Positions 52,946 to 63,868 of a DNA stretch of 64,000 nt are shown piece by piece (position 1 is the stretch's first letter; the number at the start of each line of letters is the position of its first letter). The position numbers and the translations under genes were made by a program. The stretch comes from Halomonas litopenaei (GTDB lineage: Bacteria; Pseudomonadota; Gammaproteobacteria; Pseudomonadales; Halomonadaceae), in NCBI RefSeq assembly GCF_003045775.1, contig NZ_PXNS01000011.1:26369-90368 (forward strand), given 5' to 3'. The notes beneath the pieces are model-generated. The model was not told where the DNA came from. It saw only the letters and a list, made by a program, of their open reading frames with translations, and made no database searches.

Positions 52946-55900
52946 ATGAATATCATTGCTACCGCAGGAAGTGTGTGGATTGTCGACCAGGCAGGCGAAC
53001 AGCGGGTGGCCAGGCCCGGCGATGTGCTGCAGCCAGGCCAGCGACTTGTCGCCGGAGATGACGGGCGAGTGGTTGTTTCGTCAAGTTCCGGACAGCTACC
53101 GCTGGTGCTTGAATCAGGCGAGACAATGGAAATGCCGCTGGGCCAGGGCGACGCCCAATCGTTTCCCTCAGATGAGTTGCTTCTTGCGCAGACTGTCCCG
53201 GCCGAGTTGATTCAGGCTTCGCTGCTGCAGGACGAGCAGTTGGAAGAGGTGTTCGAGGTGCTGGAATCGGGCCGGGACCTCTTCGATGTCTTCGACGAGC
53301 CTGACGCGGGTCCGGGTGCTGGCCCCGGCAACGACAATGGGCATTCTTTCGTCCGTCTTTTGCGTATTCTCGAGCAGGTTTCTCCACTCGCCTTCGAGTA
53401 CGGCCTGGACTCGTCCGATGGACAGGAACCCCGACTATTCCTGGGAGATATCGTCGATGGCGACAACCCTGGCGAGGAGGGTGGCGAAGAGGAAGAAGAC
53501 AACGATGTCAGCCTAGGCGGCTTGGAAGGTGGTCCAGACGGCTCCGGTATAGACCCAGACGCCGGTAATCTTCCGGGGGGGCTGGAAGGTGCCGAGCTCG
53601 TGGTACGAGAGTCTGCGCTAGCCCAGGGTAGTCATCCATCGGCGGACGCCTTGGCGCAGTCCAGCAGTTTCAACTTCGATACTCCCGATGGTCTCGGCGC
53701 GCTGACGTTGGGAGGGACGCTCTCCTTGACGCTGGCGGACCTTCAGGCCCTGGAGGGCACTCCCAGGTCCCTCGATACGCCCCATGGCATCCTCTGGCTT
53801 GATGGTTTTCAGGGTGACGCCAGTGGCGGGACCGTGCTTTACCACTTTGAGCTGACCAATACCGTCGACAATGACGAGACGCAGGGGGCCACCGATGGCG
53901 GCTTCCTGGAGCAGATCGAAGTGACGGTGACGGATGTCGATGGTGACGGCCGCACTGCCAGCCTGGATGTGCTGATTCTCGATGATGTTCCCGGCATCGA
54001 GCTGGGCGGTCCCGCCGACGTGGGGGAAGGCAGTACCATCGAGGGGAGCTGGAGCGCCGTCGATGGTGCCGATGGTGTGGCCAGTCTCGTTGTGTCGGTC
54101 GCTGGCATCGATGAGTCCTTTGCGCTGGGACAGGAGATCGTGCTCGAGGAAGGACGGTTGATCGTGGAGGCTGATGGAAGTTGGTCATTCACCGCTGCCG
54201 TCGGACTCGATCAGGGAGCATCACCGTCGGTGGAGTTCAGTCTGGTACAGACCGACGGAGACGGTGATCAAGCCGATGCTCACCAGCGTATCGAGATCTT
54301 CGACGCAACAGTCCCGACCACACCCACGGATGGCGGTGATCCGGATGCGGCACCGGACGAGGTGGTGCTCGATGAGGACGGCCTGGATGGCGGTATCCCC
54401 GGCGGTGATGGCGATGTCGCGGGCGAGGCCACGGTCATCACCGGTGCGCTCGGCTACGACTTCGGCGATGACGGGCCGGCAGTCAGCGGCGCCTTTGCCT
54501 GGTCGCAGGTGGGTCTGCCGGCGTTGAGCTCCCGCGGTGAGGTGCTGAATTTCGCAGTGTCGGATGATGGCCTGAGCCTGGTGGCGGCCACGGCAGCGGG
54601 CGAAGAGGCGCTGCGCATCACCCTGACAGACCTCGCCAGCGGTGCCTTCGAGGTGAGCCTGCTGCGTCCGCTCGACCATCCGGAAAATTCCACCGAGGAC
54701 GAACTGGCCATGTCGGTCGGTTACACCGTCGCCGATATTGACGGTAGCGAGGCATCCGGCCAGCTCGACATTCGCATCGACGATGATACCCCGGTGGCGT
54801 CGGTGACCACGGGGAACACCCTGATCGACGCCAACGCCAACGCCAACGCCAACGCCAACGCCAACGCCAACGCCAACGCCAACGCCAACGCCAACGCCAA
54901 CGCCAACGCCAACGCCAACGCCAACGCCAACGCCAACGCCAACGCCAACGCCAACGCCAACGCCAACGCCAACGCCAACGCCAACGCCAACGCCAACGCC
55001 AACGCCAACGCCAACGCCAACGCCAACGCCAACGCCAACGCCAACGCCAACGCCAACGCCAACGCCAACGCCAACGCCAACGCCAACGCCAACGCCAACG
55101 CCAACGCCAACGCCAACGCCAACGCCAACGCCAACGCCAACGCCAACGCCAACGCCAACGCCAACGCCAACGCCAACGCCAACGCCAACGCCAACGCCAA
55201 CGCCAACGCCAACGCCAACGCCAACGCCAACGCCAACGCCAACGCCAACGCCAACGCCAACGCCAACGCCAACGCCAACGCCAACGCCAACGCCAACGCC
55301 AACGCCAACGCCAACGCCAACGCCAACGCCAACGCCAACGCCAACGCCAACGCCAACGCCAACGCCAACGCCAACGCCAACGCCAACGCCAACGCCAACG
55401 CCAACGCCAACGCCAACGCCAACGCCAACGCCAACGCCAACGCCAACGCCAACGCCAACGCCAACGCCAACGCCAACGCCAACGCCAGCTCAGGCGTTAT
55501 CCAGGTGGCCGAGGGCGCCACCGTCGAAGGCAACTGGTCTCTGAGCCCCGGTGCGGATGGACTCTCCGTCATCGACGTACTGATCAATGGGGCGCCCCTG
55601 AGCTTTTCCAGTCTGCCTGGCAGTGACGAGCAGACCACGTTGACCCTGGCGCAGGGCGACCTGACCCTGAGGGGTGATGGTAGCTGGTCCTTTACGGCAG
55701 CCAGCGGACTCGACAACAGTACGCCGCAGAACATCGATGTCGTGCTTCGCGTGACTGATGGTGACGGTGACGTCGTCGAACTCGATATCAGTGGCGAGAT
55801 CCTGGACGCATCGGGGCCCACCACCCCAACGGATGGCGGTGATCCTGATGCGGCACCGGACGAGGTGGTGCTCGATGAGGACGGTCTGGATGGCGGTATC

Positions 55901-58900
55901 CCCGGCGGTGATGGCGATGTCGCGGGCGAGGCCACGGTCATCACCGGTGCGCTCGGCTACGACTTCGGCGACGACGGCCCGGCAGGCAGCGGCGCCTTCG
56001 CCTGGTCGCAGGTGGGTCTGCCGGCGTTGAGCTCGCGCGGTGAGGTGCTGAATTTTGCCGTGTCGGATGATGGCCTGAGCCTGGTGGCGGCCACGGCAGC
56101 GGGCGAAGAGGCGCTGCGCATCACCCTGACAGACCTCGCCAGCGGTGCCTTCGAGGTGAGCCTGCTGCGTCCGCTCGACCATCCGCAAAATTCCACCGAG
56201 GACGAACTGGCCATGTCGGTCGGTTACACCGTCGCCGATGTTGACGGTAGCGAGGCATCCGGCCAGCTCGACATTCGCATCGATGATGATACCCCGGTGG
56301 CGTCGGTGACCACGGGGAACACCCTGATCGACGCCAACGCCAGCTCAGGCGTTATCCAGGTGGCCGAGGGCGCCACCGTCGAAGGCAACTGGTCTCTGAG
56401 CCCCGGCGCGGATGGACTCTCCGTCATCGACGTACTGATCAATGGGGCGCCCCTGAGCTTTTCCAGTCTGCCTGGCAGTGACGAGCAGACCACGTTGACC
56501 CTGGCGCAGGGCGACCTGACCCTGAGAGGTGACGGTAGCTGGTCCTTTACGGCAGCCAGCGGACTCGACAACAGTACGCCGCAGAACGTCGATGTCGTGC
56601 TTCGCGTGACCGATGGTGACGGTGACGTCGTCGAACTGGATATCAGTGGCGAGATCCTGGACGCATCGGGGCCCACCACCCCAACGGATGGCGGTGATCC
56701 GGATGCGGCGCCTGCCGAGGTGGTGCTCGATGAGGACGGCCTGGATGGCGGTATCCCCGGCGGTGATGGCGATGTCGCGGGCGAGGCCACGGTCATCACC
56801 GGTGCGCTCGGCTACGACTTCGGCGACGACGGCCCGGCAGTCAGCGGCGCCTTCGCCTGGTCGCAGGTGGGTCTGCCGGCGTTGAGCTCGCGCGGTGAGG
56901 TGCTGAATTTTGCCGTGTCGGATGATGGCCTGAGCCTGGTTGCGGCCACGGCAGCGGGCGAAGAGGCGCTGCGCATCACCCTGACAGACCTTGCCAGCGG
57001 TGCCTTCGAGGTGAGCCTGCTGCGTCCGCTCGACCATCCGGAAAATTCCACCGAGGACGATCTGGCCATGTCGGTCGGTTACACCGTCGCCGATGTTGAC
57101 GGTAGCGAGGCATCCGGCCAGCTCGACATTCGCATCGATGATGATGCGCCGGAGGGCATCGTCTCGGAAGCTTTACTGCTTGAAAATGGCAGCACTGGAG
57201 AACTGGCACTTCCGGGCGGGTATGGTGCGGATGGGCAAGGGGCCCCGATCCGCTTCGACGGTGCGCTGGATGGGGCGCCGGTGGAAGACGTCAATGGCAA
57301 CACCATCATGTTGGATGGCGGACCACTGTCCTGGAGGCTGGCCGACAATGGGGTCGAGCTGGAGGCGGTGACAGCCACCGGACAGGTAGGCTTCAGCGTG
57401 GTGCTGGATGAATCAAGCAATCAGGCCCGTCTCGTTGTCGGGGAAGGTGAGCTGTCTGTTTTCACTCGGCTTGATGGTGACATCGTGGCGACCGCCATTT
57501 CGCAGAGCGCGACCCAGGGTGTGCTGGATGTCTCCGAGGGCGGTCTTGATTCGCAGCTGGTGTTCTCCGCGGTGGCCGGCGTTGCGATTGCCGACGGATC
57601 ACTCATCGTCGGGGCGGGACAGATTGATGAAGGAGACCAGCTGCGTGTCGATATGGTCGCGGGGGCCGAGGAAACCGGCGGTGTGGTGTCCTGGGACTCA
57701 CATGTGCGCGTCGGCGAGTTTCGCCAGAGTATCTCGATGGCTGGCGCTGACAACGCGCGAGCCACCCTGCTGCTCAGTGCCCGGGCCTACTCGTCACAGC
57801 AGGGGGAAGATGAGCCTCTGCCGCTGTCGGCCGGGGACCTGCGCATTCTCGATCAACGGGGCGTGGATGTGACGTCGGAGGTTCAGATCGATGTCATCGA
57901 TGGGGATCTCAAGGTTGAAGGCTTGCAGGATGGCTGGTCGTTTGTCATCAACAGCGCCGAGGGCATCCAGGCCATCATCATCGAAGGCGGGAACGGTGAA
58001 CCCTTTGGGCTTGGCAGCGTCGACATCGTCCGTGGGGCTGCGCCAGGAGACGCATCGGTGCCGCTGCCCCTCGAGGCTGCCGATGGCGACGGTGACAAGG
58101 CGTCCGGTGAGCTTTCCTTGATCCTGTCAGGCCCGGGTGAGCTCGTGGTGAGCAACAATGCCAACAATACAATCACCACAGGTGGGGGCGACGATGTCGT
58201 CATCGCGGACAAGGGTGGGGCAACGATCATCATCGACCCAGCAGGCAACTATAACCTCTCCTTTATTCTCGACTCGTCGGTCAGCATGAATGCAGAAGTC
58301 GATACGCCCAGGCCGGATGGATCGGGCAACTATACCCGCCTCGAGCTGCTGAAGGCAGCAATGCTGCGACAGCTCGAGACCCTGGCAGACTTCGAAGGTA
58401 CCTTGAATCTTCAACTGATCGATTTCGACGGCGTAGCACGAAATCCCGTCGTGTTCGAAGACTTCAGTAGTGCTGACCTGGCTGCGGCCAGGGCCTATAT
58501 CCTCGGTATGGAAGCCAAGGGATCCACCAATTTCGATGCAGGCTTCGTTGCCAGTACGGACTTCTTCACCCGCATGTCGGATATCAACAGCTTCGAGTCA
58601 ACGGCGGTCTTTGTCACCGACGGGCTACCGACAATCTGGCTGGACGAGGATGGCAAGCTGGTGATCCCGGATCCGCTGGAGCCCGGTTCTCTTTCGGCGG
58701 TGGAGGAATCGGTGGCGTCCTTCGAAGCACTGCTCGAAGTGGCCGATTCGGTCCACGGGATCGGCATAGGGGAAGATAGTCTGGTTGATTACATCCGCCA
58801 TTTTGACAATACCGACATCCTGGCGAGTGACGTCGAGACTGCGTTGGAAGACGGCAATACCTATACCGGATCCGCCGGTGAGATCAACGTGGTCAACACC

Positions 58901-59662
58901 GAGGAAGATCTGAATCTTGCTCTTGATACGGGGTCAAGTACCTCGGATCTAGAACCCTTGGGGAGTGACCAGGTATTTGCCGGGGCGGGGGATGATCTTG
59001 TATTCGGAGACACGGTCAACTCCGATGATCTCGAATGGGTTAACGGCGATTCCGGGGAGGAGTTTTCATCGGGAGAGCACAATGGTCTAGGTTATGAAGG
59101 CCTCTATGAGTTTCTGAAGTGGTCTCCCGATTTTGGCAATGGCACCGCGCCAACGACTGATGAGGTCAAGGCGTATGTTCTGGCCAACGTAGATTCACTG
59201 ATGAACCTGGAGCGCCAGGACGGTGGTATCGATGAGCTATATGGTGAACAGGGCGATGATGTCCTGATAGGCGGCGCAGGGCAGGATGTTCTGGTGGGCG
59301 GTAAAGGAGATGATGTTCTGTGGGGAGGCCTGGATAGTGATCAATTTGTATGGGATGCCGCAGACGCCGAGGTCCCTTCTGTTGATCGTATCGAGGACTT
59401 CACTCTCGGAACCACCGATCAAGCTGACAAGCTCGATCTGAGCGGTCTGTTGATCGATGGCGCTGCGTCGGACCTGTCCAGCTATCTGGTGGCTGTCGAC
59501 GAAGGCGAGGATATTCTCCTGAAGATCAAGACCGATGGCGGGATTGACGCGTCCGGGAACAACGCTGACCTGACCATCGAACTGGGCGGCCTTGGTGTGG
59601 CCGGAAGTGGTGAACAGGTGCTGCAGCAGATGCTTGATGATGGACAATTGATCGTCGAGTGA
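52946..59662 (+). CDS. Giant RTX adhesin with retention module and (Ala-Asn)109 linker
   Basis: 2238 residues. An N-terminal retention-module-like region (1-150) lacks a signal peptide: [20 protein letters not shown], later [20 protein letters not shown]. The stretch where LapG sites (TAAG/PAAG) normally lie reads [14 protein letters not shown]. Three T1SS-143-type repeats occur at about 500-620, 1000-1120 and 1285-1400, with Ig-like Asp-rich modules between. Residues 629-846 are (Ala-Asn)109. A von Willebrand A domain with MIDAS DSSVS begins near 1775. RTX nonapeptides ([20 protein letters not shown]) are at about 2098-2127, and the C-terminal secretion signal ends the protein. Exported by the system at 46-52 kb and probably displayed for attachment or biofilm. 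Confidence 0.93.
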   Translation: MNIIATAGSVWIVDQAGEQRVARPGDVLQPGQRLVAGDDGRVVVSSSSGQLPLVLESGETMEMPLGQGDAQSFPSDELLLAQTVPAELIQASLLQDEQLEEVFEVLESGRDLFDVFDEPDAGPGAGPGNDNGHSFVRLLRILEQVSPLAFEYGLDSSDGQEPRLFLGDIVDGDNPGEEGGEEEEDNDVSLGGLEGGPDGSGIDPDAGNLPGGLEGAELVVRESALAQGSHPSADALAQSSSFNFDTPDGLGALTLGGTLSLTLADLQALEGTPRSLDTPHGILWLDGFQGDASGGTVLYHFELTNTVDNDETQGATDGGFLEQIEVTVTDVDGDGRTASLDVLILDDVPGIELGGPADVGEGSTIEGSWSAVDGADGVASLVVSVAGIDESFALGQEIVLEEGRLIVEADGSWSFTAAVGLDQGASPSVEFSLVQTDGDGDQADAHQRIEIFDATVPTTPTDGGDPDAAPDEVVLDEDGLDGGIPGGDGDVAGEATVITGALGYDFGDDGPAVSGAFAWSQVGLPALSSRGEVLNFAVSDDGLSLVAATAAGEEALRITLTDLASGAFEVSLLRPLDHPENSTEDELAMSVGYTVADIDGSEASGQLDIRIDDDTPVASVTTGNTLIDANANANANANANANANANANANANANANANANANANANANANANANANANANANANANANANANANANANANANANANANANANANANANANANANANANANANANANANANANANANANANANANANANANANANANANANANANANANANANANANANANANANANANANANANANANANANANANANANANANANANANANANANANANANANANASSGVIQVAEGATVEGNWSLSPGADGLSVIDVLINGAPLSFSSLPGSDEQTTLTLAQGDLTLRGDGSWSFTAASGLDNSTPQNIDVVLRVTDGDGDVVELDISGEILDASGPTTPTDGGDPDAAPDEVVLDEDGLDGGIPGGDGDVAGEATVITGALGYDFGDDGPAGSGAFAWSQVGLPALSSRGEVLNFAVSDDGLSLVAATAAGEEALRITLTDLASGAFEVSLLRPLDHPQNSTEDELAMSVGYTVADVDGSEASGQLDIRIDDDTPVASVTTGNTLIDANASSGVIQVAEGATVEGNWSLSPGADGLSVIDVLINGAPLSFSSLPGSDEQTTLTLAQGDLTLRGDGSWSFTAASGLDNSTPQNVDVVLRVTDGDGDVVELDISGEILDASGPTTPTDGGDPDAAPAEVVLDEDGLDGGIPGGDGDVAGEATVITGALGYDFGDDGPAVSGAFAWSQVGLPALSSRGEVLNFAVSDDGLSLVAATAAGEEALRITLTDLASGAFEVSLLRPLDHPENSTEDDLAMSVGYTVADVDGSEASGQLDIRIDDDAPEGIVSEALLLENGSTGELALPGGYGADGQGAPIRFDGALDGAPVEDVNGNTIMLDGGPLSWRLADNGVELEAVTATGQVGFSVVLDESSNQARLVVGEGELSVFTRLDGDIVATAISQSATQGVLDVSEGGLDSQLVFSAVAGVAIADGSLIVGAGQIDEGDQLRVDMVAGAEETGGVVSWDSHVRVGEFRQSISMAGADNARATLLLSARAYSSQQGEDEPLPLSAGDLRILDQRGVDVTSEVQIDVIDGDLKVEGLQDGWSFVINSAEGIQAIIIEGGNGEPFGLGSVDIVRGAAPGDASVPLPLEAADGDGDKASGELSLILSGPGELVVSNNANNTITTGGGDDVVIADKGGATIIIDPAGNYNLSFILDSSVSMNAEVDTPRPDGSGNYTRLELLKAAMLRQLETLADFEGTLNLQLIDFDGVARNPVVFEDFSSADLAAARAYILGMEAKGSTNFDAGFVASTDFFTRMSDINSFESTAVFVTDGLPTIWLDEDGKLVIPDPLEPGSLSAVEESVASFEALLEVADSVHGIGIGEDSLVDYIRHFDNTDILASDVETALEDGNTYTGSAGEINVVNTEEDLNLALDTGSSTSDLEPLGSDQVFAGAGDDLVFGDTVNSDDLEWVNGDSGEEFSSGEHNGLGYEGLYEFLKWSPDFGNGTAPTTDEVKAYVLANVDSLMNLERQDGGIDELYGEQGDDVLIGGAGQDVLVGGKGDDVLWGGLDSDQFVWDAADAEVPSVDRIEDFTLGTTDQADKLDLSGLLIDGAASDLSSYLVAVDEGEDILLKIKTDGGIDASGNNADLTIELGGLGVAGSGEQVLQQMLDDGQLIVE
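54314..57160 (+). repeat. Near-identical long repeats inside the adhesin gene
   Basis: A composite unit of T1SS-143 module plus Ig-like module occurs with starts at 54314, 55817 and 56672 (third copy truncated after the T1SS-143 part). The distance from copy 2 to copy 3 is 855 bp. From copy 1 to copy 2 it is 1503, exactly 855 plus 108 extra hexamers. Copies differ at only scattered bases, so recent duplication or gene conversion is likely. Confidence 0.88.
54830..55483 (+). repeat. Perfect hexanucleotide repeat (GCCAAC)109
   Basis: 654 bases of uninterrupted GCCAAC, 109 units, in frame as Ala-Asn. The homologous position in the next copy (56334-56339) has a single GCCAAC in the same surroundings (LIDANASSG). 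The tract is therefore an expansion of one unit. Units of six keep the frame at any copy number. Confidence 0.97.
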
Positions 59663-59963
59663 CGATGCGTTTTGCAAAAGGGCCTGGCGATGCCAGGCCC
59701 TTTTTGTATGCGTCAGTTCACATTCGAGTATCAACAGCAGGACTTTCCTTCAGAAGCAGTCAGTGATGACTGTGGTGGTCTTAGCGATGCCGGGAAAGGA
59801 GACATCATCCAGCTGCTGACGCCTTGTCATGTTTTGCTTTGCAGCTTCGCTATTTCTTCCTTCGTTTGTGCGAGGATTGTTCTTTAGTACGGTGCGTGTG
59901 CTCCCTTGCCTGTCATTTTTAGTGTTGTATGGATGAAATCACATTAGGGACAGGTAAAGTGTC
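59663..59963. other. Intergenic region between adhesin and its mini-paralog
   Basis: 301 bp. The terminator occupies 59676-59705. The rest (59706-59963) is AT-richer than the window average and must hold the promoter of the gene at 59964, but no clear -35/-10 pair stands out. Confidence 0.4.
59676..59705 (+). terminator. Rho-independent terminator after the adhesin gene
   Basis: AAAAGGGCCTGGC, loop GAT, GCCAGGCCCTTTT then T. 13-bp stem with a T-tract. Confidence 0.9.
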
Positions 59964-60971
59964 ATGGAAGATGCCGTAATCGTCGCCGCTTCAGGAGGCG
60001 TCTGGATAAAAGACGCCGAAGGAAATCTGAAGGTGGCCTTGGCGGGAGATCGCCTTGAAGAGGGGAGTGTTCTGGTAACAGGGCCGACGGGAGTGGCTCG
60101 AATAGATGGGGGAAAGGGCCTGCTCGACGAGCACAGCCTGCCCAAAGGTATCGCCGGCGGTCCCGGCGACGCCCCGGGAACCGAGGTGGTGAACACCGGC
60201 TGTAACGACAGCGCGAGCGCCAACCTCGGGTTCGACTCTGGGGCTGATGGTGCTGCCGTGCAGGGTGCTTTCCGCTGGGACCTCGACGGGCTGCCTGAGT
60301 TGACCAGCCGAGACTCTCCAGTCGAGTTTGTGGTGAGTTCAGACGGCTACACCGTGATGGGCAATGATGCTGATGGCGAGCGGGTCCTGACCATTAATCT
60401 GGTGGATGCCGAGACCGGTGATGTGGTGGTCTACCTGAGCAAGGATGTCGACCACCCGGAGGGCGCTCAGGAAAGCGATCTGTCGCTCGAGTTGGGCTAC
60501 GCCATTACCGACAAGGACGGCTCGACAGTGCGCGGGACGCTTGAGGTGGTGATCAATGACGATACGCCAACCATCACCGGCATCGATCCGGAGGGATTCA
60601 TTGCCGCGATGGAAGGGTCAAGCCGAGCAGCCGCGCTACCGCTGTTGGCGGAAGAGGATGAGCTGGCCTGGAGTCTAGGAGAGCCTGCGTCCAGCGCTGA
60701 CAGCTCCTATGCCACTGCGGTCGATGTCTTGGGCAATATGCTGGATCTAAGAGAGTTGCTCGAAGACATTGGTGATCTGGAAGGTGGTGAAAAGGTCCTG
60801 GCCATCGCAGATGGCGAAGACACCGTGGTCCACGTGAAGCTCGATGGAGGGCTCTTGCAGGACGGCAGCAATGCGGATGTTCAGGTGACGCTAACGGGGG
60901 TGTCCATGGACGGAAGCAGTGACGACTTTCTGGTCAGGCTGCTGGAGAGTTCACAGCCGGATATCGGTTGA
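59964..60971 (+). CDS. Mini-paralog of the adhesin, T1SS-143 module protein
   Basis: 335 residues, no signal peptide. The N-terminus (1-50, ASGGVWIKDAEGNLKVALAG, DRLEEGSVLVTG) resembles the start of the giant adhesin. One T1SS-143-type module occupies about 90-205 (DSGADGAAVQGAFRWDLDGL to LEVVINDDTPTI). The last 100 residues (ATAVDVLGNMLDLRELLEDI, DTVVHVKLDGG, ADVQVTLTGVSM) look like the C-terminal secretion-target domain of type I substrates, without RTX calcium repeats. It is a probable second client of the exporter, stripped to start module, one repeat and export signal. Terminated by a hairpin at 60980. Confidence 0.8.
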   Translation: MEDAVIVAASGGVWIKDAEGNLKVALAGDRLEEGSVLVTGPTGVARIDGGKGLLDEHSLPKGIAGGPGDAPGTEVVNTGCNDSASANLGFDSGADGAAVQGAFRWDLDGLPELTSRDSPVEFVVSSDGYTVMGNDADGERVLTINLVDAETGDVVVYLSKDVDHPEGAQESDLSLELGYAITDKDGSTVRGTLEVVINDDTPTITGIDPEGFIAAMEGSSRAAALPLLAEEDELAWSLGEPASSADSSYATAVDVLGNMLDLRELLEDIGDLEGGEKVLAIADGEDTVVHVKLDGGLLQDGSNADVQVTLTGVSMDGSSDDFLVRLLESSQPDIG

Positions 60972-60979
60972 GCGAGTGG

Positions 60980-61009
60980 CAGCACGCCCGGCTGTAGCCG
61001 GGCGTGCTG
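60980..61009. terminator. Convergent terminator hairpin
   Basis: CAGCACGCCCGGCT, 2-nt gap, AGCCGGGCGTGCTG. 14-bp perfect stem between the mini-paralog and mtnN. Confidence 0.7.
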
Positions 61010-61047
61010 GCAGGATGACGGCAGTGCTTTCTGGCCAGACAGGGTTG

Positions 61048-61785
61048 TCAGGCCGGCTGCTGTCGGTCAACGGCAGGTTGCGGTGACGCCAGTCGTTGCA
61101 CCATTGCCGTCACCATACGGCTGGAGTGATCCGCCGCCTGCTCGAGGAATTCCTCGAAGGACAGGTGGTTGTCACCTTGCCCGGCGATGTCGGACAAGGC
61201 GCGAATCACCACGAAGGGGCAACCGTAGAGGTGGCAGGTCTGGGCAATCGCGGCCGCCTCCATTTCTGCCGCCAGCATGGTGGGAAAGCGGTTGCGGGTG
61301 CGCGAGACAAGATCGGGGCACGCCATGAAGACGTCGCCGGTCGCGATCAGGCCCTCGACCACCTTGACCTCAGCCATGCCTTCGACGCAGTCCCGTGCCA
61401 CCCGAACCAGGCGTTCATCCGGGAGATAGGCCGCCGGCATATTGGGCACCTGGCCATGTTCGTAGCCGAATACCACCGCGTCGACATCGTGGTGGCGCAC
61501 CTCGCTGGACACCACCACGTCGCCGATCGACAGTCCTTCGCCGAACCCGCCTGCGGAACCCGTGTTGATGATCGCCTCGGGCTGGTAGTTGTCCAGCAGC
61601 AGCGTCGCCCCGATGGCGGCGTTGACCTTGCCGATCCCGGATTGCAGCAGTACGACCTCGACCCCATGCAGGCGGCCGATGTAGAAGGTGGAGCCGACGT
61701 GGGTGCGGGTCCTGACGTCTTCCAGCTGGGCCGCCAGTTGGGCGACTTCCTGCGCCATGGCTCCGATGATGCCAATGCGTTTCAT
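61048..61785 (-). CDS. mtnN: 5'-methylthioadenosine/S-adenosylhomocysteine nucleosidase
   Basis: 245 residues from ATG 61785 (CAAGAGG upstream). MTA/SAH nucleosidase fold: GIIGAMAQEVAQLAAQLED with catalytic Glu near 12, NTGSAGGFGEGL near 75, VFMACPDLVSR, and MLAAEMEAAAIAQTC plus ALSDIAGQGD (catalytic Asp near 197). It removes adenine from MTA and SAH and makes the S-ribosylhomocysteine used by LuxS, whose gene is just upstream (28 bp). Confidence 0.95.
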   Translation of the reverse strand: MKRIGIIGAMAQEVAQLAAQLEDVRTRTHVGSTFYIGRLHGVEVVLLQSGIGKVNAAIGATLLLDNYQPEAIINTGSAGGFGEGLSIGDVVVSSEVRHHDVDAVVFGYEHGQVPNMPAAYLPDERLVRVARDCVEGMAEVKVVEGLIATGDVFMACPDLVSRTRNRFPTMLAAEMEAAAIAQTCHLYGCPFVVIRALSDIAGQGDNHLSFEEFLEQAADHSSRMVTAMVQRLASPQPAVDRQQPA

Positions 61786-61813
61786 GCGATTCCTCTTGAG
61801 GTGGAGCTTCGGC

Positions 61814-62281
61814 TCAGGCGAAGACCTGGTGCCACTCGTCACGCTTGGCCAGCAGGCCTTTTGCCAGCTCCTGGGCGCCTTCCAGGCTGTGGGATGCGGC
61901 CCAGCCACACTGCATTTCGTTGCAGGCAGGAACTTCGGTCGCTGACAGCACGTCGTTGAGCGTACCCTCGATCAGTGCCAGCACGTCGTCGTAGTCGTCG
62001 TGGTTGATCATGGCGATATAAAAGCCGGTCTGGCAGCCCATGGGGCTGATATCGACAACCTTGTCCGAGTGGTTGCGCGACAGCTCGGCCATCAGGTGCT
62101 CCAGGGAGTGCAGGGCAGGCATCTCCATGTGCTCCTTGTTGGGCTGGCAAATCCGCAAGTCATACTTGTGGATGCGATCGCCGTTGGCGCCGGTCTTGAT
62201 ATCTGCCAGACGCACATAGGGGGCGCGAACCTTGGTGTGGTCGAGGTTGAAGCTCTCGACATTCATCTTCTTGTCGCTCAT
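61814..62281 (-). CDS. luxS: S-ribosylhomocysteine lyase
   Basis: 155 residues from ATG 62281 (GGAG upstream, at the usual distance); an upstream in-frame start at 62356 is not conserved. Metal ligands H-x-x-x-H in [11 protein letters not shown] and Cys in [24 protein letters not shown] holds the catalytic Cys. Produces homocysteine and the AI-2 precursor DPD. With mtnN it completes SAH recycling. Confidence 0.96.
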   Translation of the reverse strand: MSDKKMNVESFNLDHTKVRAPYVRLADIKTGANGDRIHKYDLRICQPNKEHMEMPALHSLEHLMAELSRNHSDKVVDISPMGCQTGFYIAMINHDDYDDVLALIEGTLNDVLSATEVPACNEMQCGWAASHSLEGAQELAKGLLAKRDEWHQVFA

Positions 62282-62364
62282 GGAGTGTCTCCGTGATCCT
62301 GTGTTGGATGGGCGCGATGCTACGTCAATTGAGTCCATCACGCATGGATGTCGCAAGTGCAGGT

Positions 62365-63243
62365 TCAGCCGTCGGGAGTTTCGCGATGCTGGCCGTCATG
62401 AATGTCTGCGGCCATCAAGGTGTTTTCCAGCAGGCTGGCTACCGTCATCGGGCCAACGCCACCCGGGACCGGTGTGATGTGACCTGCACGTCGGGCGGCC
62501 TCGTCGAAGTCGACGTCGCCCACCAGGCGCCCATCTTCCTGTCGATTGATGCCCACATCGATGACGATCGCGCCGTCACGTACCCATTCGCCTTTCACCA
62601 GTCCTGGTTTTCCGACCGCAACCACCAGCAGTTCCGCCTTGCGTACCTGGGCCTCGAGGTCACGGGTAAAGCGGTGACAGACGGTGGTCGTGCAGCCCGC
62701 CAGCATCAATTCCAGTGCCATCGGCCGTCCCACGATATTGGAGGCACCGACCACCGTGGCGTCGAGGCCTCGCACCGCTAGACCCGAGTGATGCAGCAGC
62801 GTCATCACGCCCTTGGGGGTGCAGGGGCGCAGCAGCGGCAGACGTTGGGCCAGCCGTCCCAGGTTGTAGGGATGGAAGCCGTCCACGTCCTTGCTTGGCA
62901 GGATGCGCTCGAGGATAGGGCGAGCGTCCAGGTGGTCGGGCAGCGGAAGTTGAACCAGAATGCCATCGATGGATGCGTCGGCGTTGAGCTGGTCGACCAG
63001 GGCTTCGAGCTCTGCCTGTGATGTAGAAGCGGGCAGGGCGTGTTGAACAGATGAAATACCCGCCTGCTCGCAGGCGCGATGCTTGTTGCGTACATAGACG
63101 TGGGAGGCGGGGTCTTCACCGACCAGCACCACAGCAAGCCCCGGGATGCGTTCTCCGGCATCGATCCGCGCCTGTACCTGACGGGCGACCTGCTGGCGTA
63201 CTGTGGCGGCAATGGACTTGCCATCGATGAGCTGGGCGGTCAT
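62365..63243 (-). CDS. folD: Methylenetetrahydrofolate dehydrogenase/cyclohydrolase
   Basis: 292 residues from ATG 63243 (GAGGG upstream). Catalytic Lys in [14 protein letters not shown] (near 56), [12 protein letters not shown], the NADP-binding [16 protein letters not shown], and the C-terminal [19 protein letters not shown]. Bifunctional one-carbon enzyme. It precedes luxS by 83 bp and is divergent from the tRNA cluster. Confidence 0.96.
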   Translation of the reverse strand: MTAQLIDGKSIAATVRQQVARQVQARIDAGERIPGLAVVLVGEDPASHVYVRNKHRACEQAGISSVQHALPASTSQAELEALVDQLNADASIDGILVQLPLPDHLDARPILERILPSKDVDGFHPYNLGRLAQRLPLLRPCTPKGVMTLLHHSGLAVRGLDATVVGASNIVGRPMALELMLAGCTTTVCHRFTRDLEAQVRKAELLVVAVGKPGLVKGEWVRDGAIVIDVGINRQEDGRLVGDVDFDEAARRAGHITPVPGGVGPMTVASLLENTLMAADIHDGQHRETPDG

Positions 63244-63363
63244 GGGGTTCCCTCGGTCAGAAGTGGGTGTGCTGGATGAAATTGGCGGCCACGGATTTTC
63301 GCACGCTCCGCCATCCAGGCAAAGCTTGAGCCCGAATGACAACAGGAATGTCTCGGTAGCCTG

Positions 63364-63391
63364 TTGACTTGGCGGGAAAGTTCCGTAGAAT
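63364..63391 (+). promoter_or_regulatory. tRNA operon promoter
   Basis: TTGACT (63364-63369), 16-bp spacer, TAGAAT (63386-63391), followed by a GC-rich discriminator (ACGCAGCGC) typical of stringently controlled stable-RNA promoters. 55 bases upstream of the first tRNA. Confidence 0.7.
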
Positions 63392-63446
63392 ACGCAGCGC
63401 TTGCAGAGACTGCTTCGGCGGTTTGCATGGCCGAGCGGCTGGCCGG

Positions 63447-63523
63447 CGGGGTGTAGCGCAGTCTGGTAGCGCGCCTGCTTTGGGAGCAGGATGTCGGGGG
63501 TTCGAATCCCTCCACCCCGACCA
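63447..63523 (+). tRNA. tRNA-Pro (TGG)
   Basis: 77 nt with encoded CCA. Acceptor CGGGGTG/CACCCCG, D-arm AGCGCAGTCTGGTAGCGC, anticodon loop TTTGGGA with anticodon TGG, T-arm GGGGGTTCGAATCCCTC. Confidence 0.96.
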
Positions 63524-63592
63524 CAACAGCTTGTTGAAGAAGAAGTTTTTCTCGAAAAGCGGGTTGTGGTGAAGAGTTCGGTTCTGTAGAAT

Positions 63593-63669
63593 GCGCCTAT
63601 AGCTCAACCGGATAGAGCAACGGCCTTCTAAGCCGTAGGTTGCAGGTTCGAGTCCTGCTGGGCGCGCCA
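63593..63669 (+). tRNA. tRNA-Arg (TCT)
   Basis: 77 nt with encoded CCA. Acceptor GCGCCTA paired with TGGGCGC by its outer bases, anticodon loop CTTCTAA with anticodon TCT, T-arm CAGGTTCGAGTCCTG. Confidence 0.95.
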
Positions 63670-63735
63670 GTGAAGTTTGCTGGTAGCTGCTTTTGACAGG
63701 CTCGGGCAAAGGTTGTAGCGGTATTGTCCTGATAT

Positions 63736-63811
63736 GGTGGATGTAGCTCAGTGGTAGAGCCCCGGATTGTGGCTCCGGTGGTCGTGGGTTCGATCCCCAT
63801 CATCCACCCCA
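63736..63811 (+). tRNA. tRNA-His (GTG), first copy
   Basis: 76 nt including the extra G at -1 (63736) that pairs with C73, typical of tRNA-His, and encoded CCA. Anticodon loop ATTGTGG, anticodon GTG, T-arm GTGGGTTCGATCCCCAT. Confidence 0.96.
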
Positions 63812-63868
63812 TTCAGGCGATGCAAGTGTGGTCAAGCCCGAACGTGGGTTCGGTAGCTGACAGGTTGT

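Noticed and set aside
54830..55483. CRISPR or other spacer array
   Set aside because: The repeat has no spacers; it is an in-frame simple-sequence tract.
54721..55944. Minus-strand open frame encoding a long Ala-Leu repeat
   Set aside because: It is only the reverse reading of the GCCAAC tract inside the adhesin gene; no promoter, ribosome site or conserved flank.
63420..63446. Partial tRNA-Leu or tRNA-Ser before tRNA-Pro (TGGCCGAGCGGCTGG)
   Set aside because: Only a D-arm-like phrase is present; no acceptor or T-arm can be formed.
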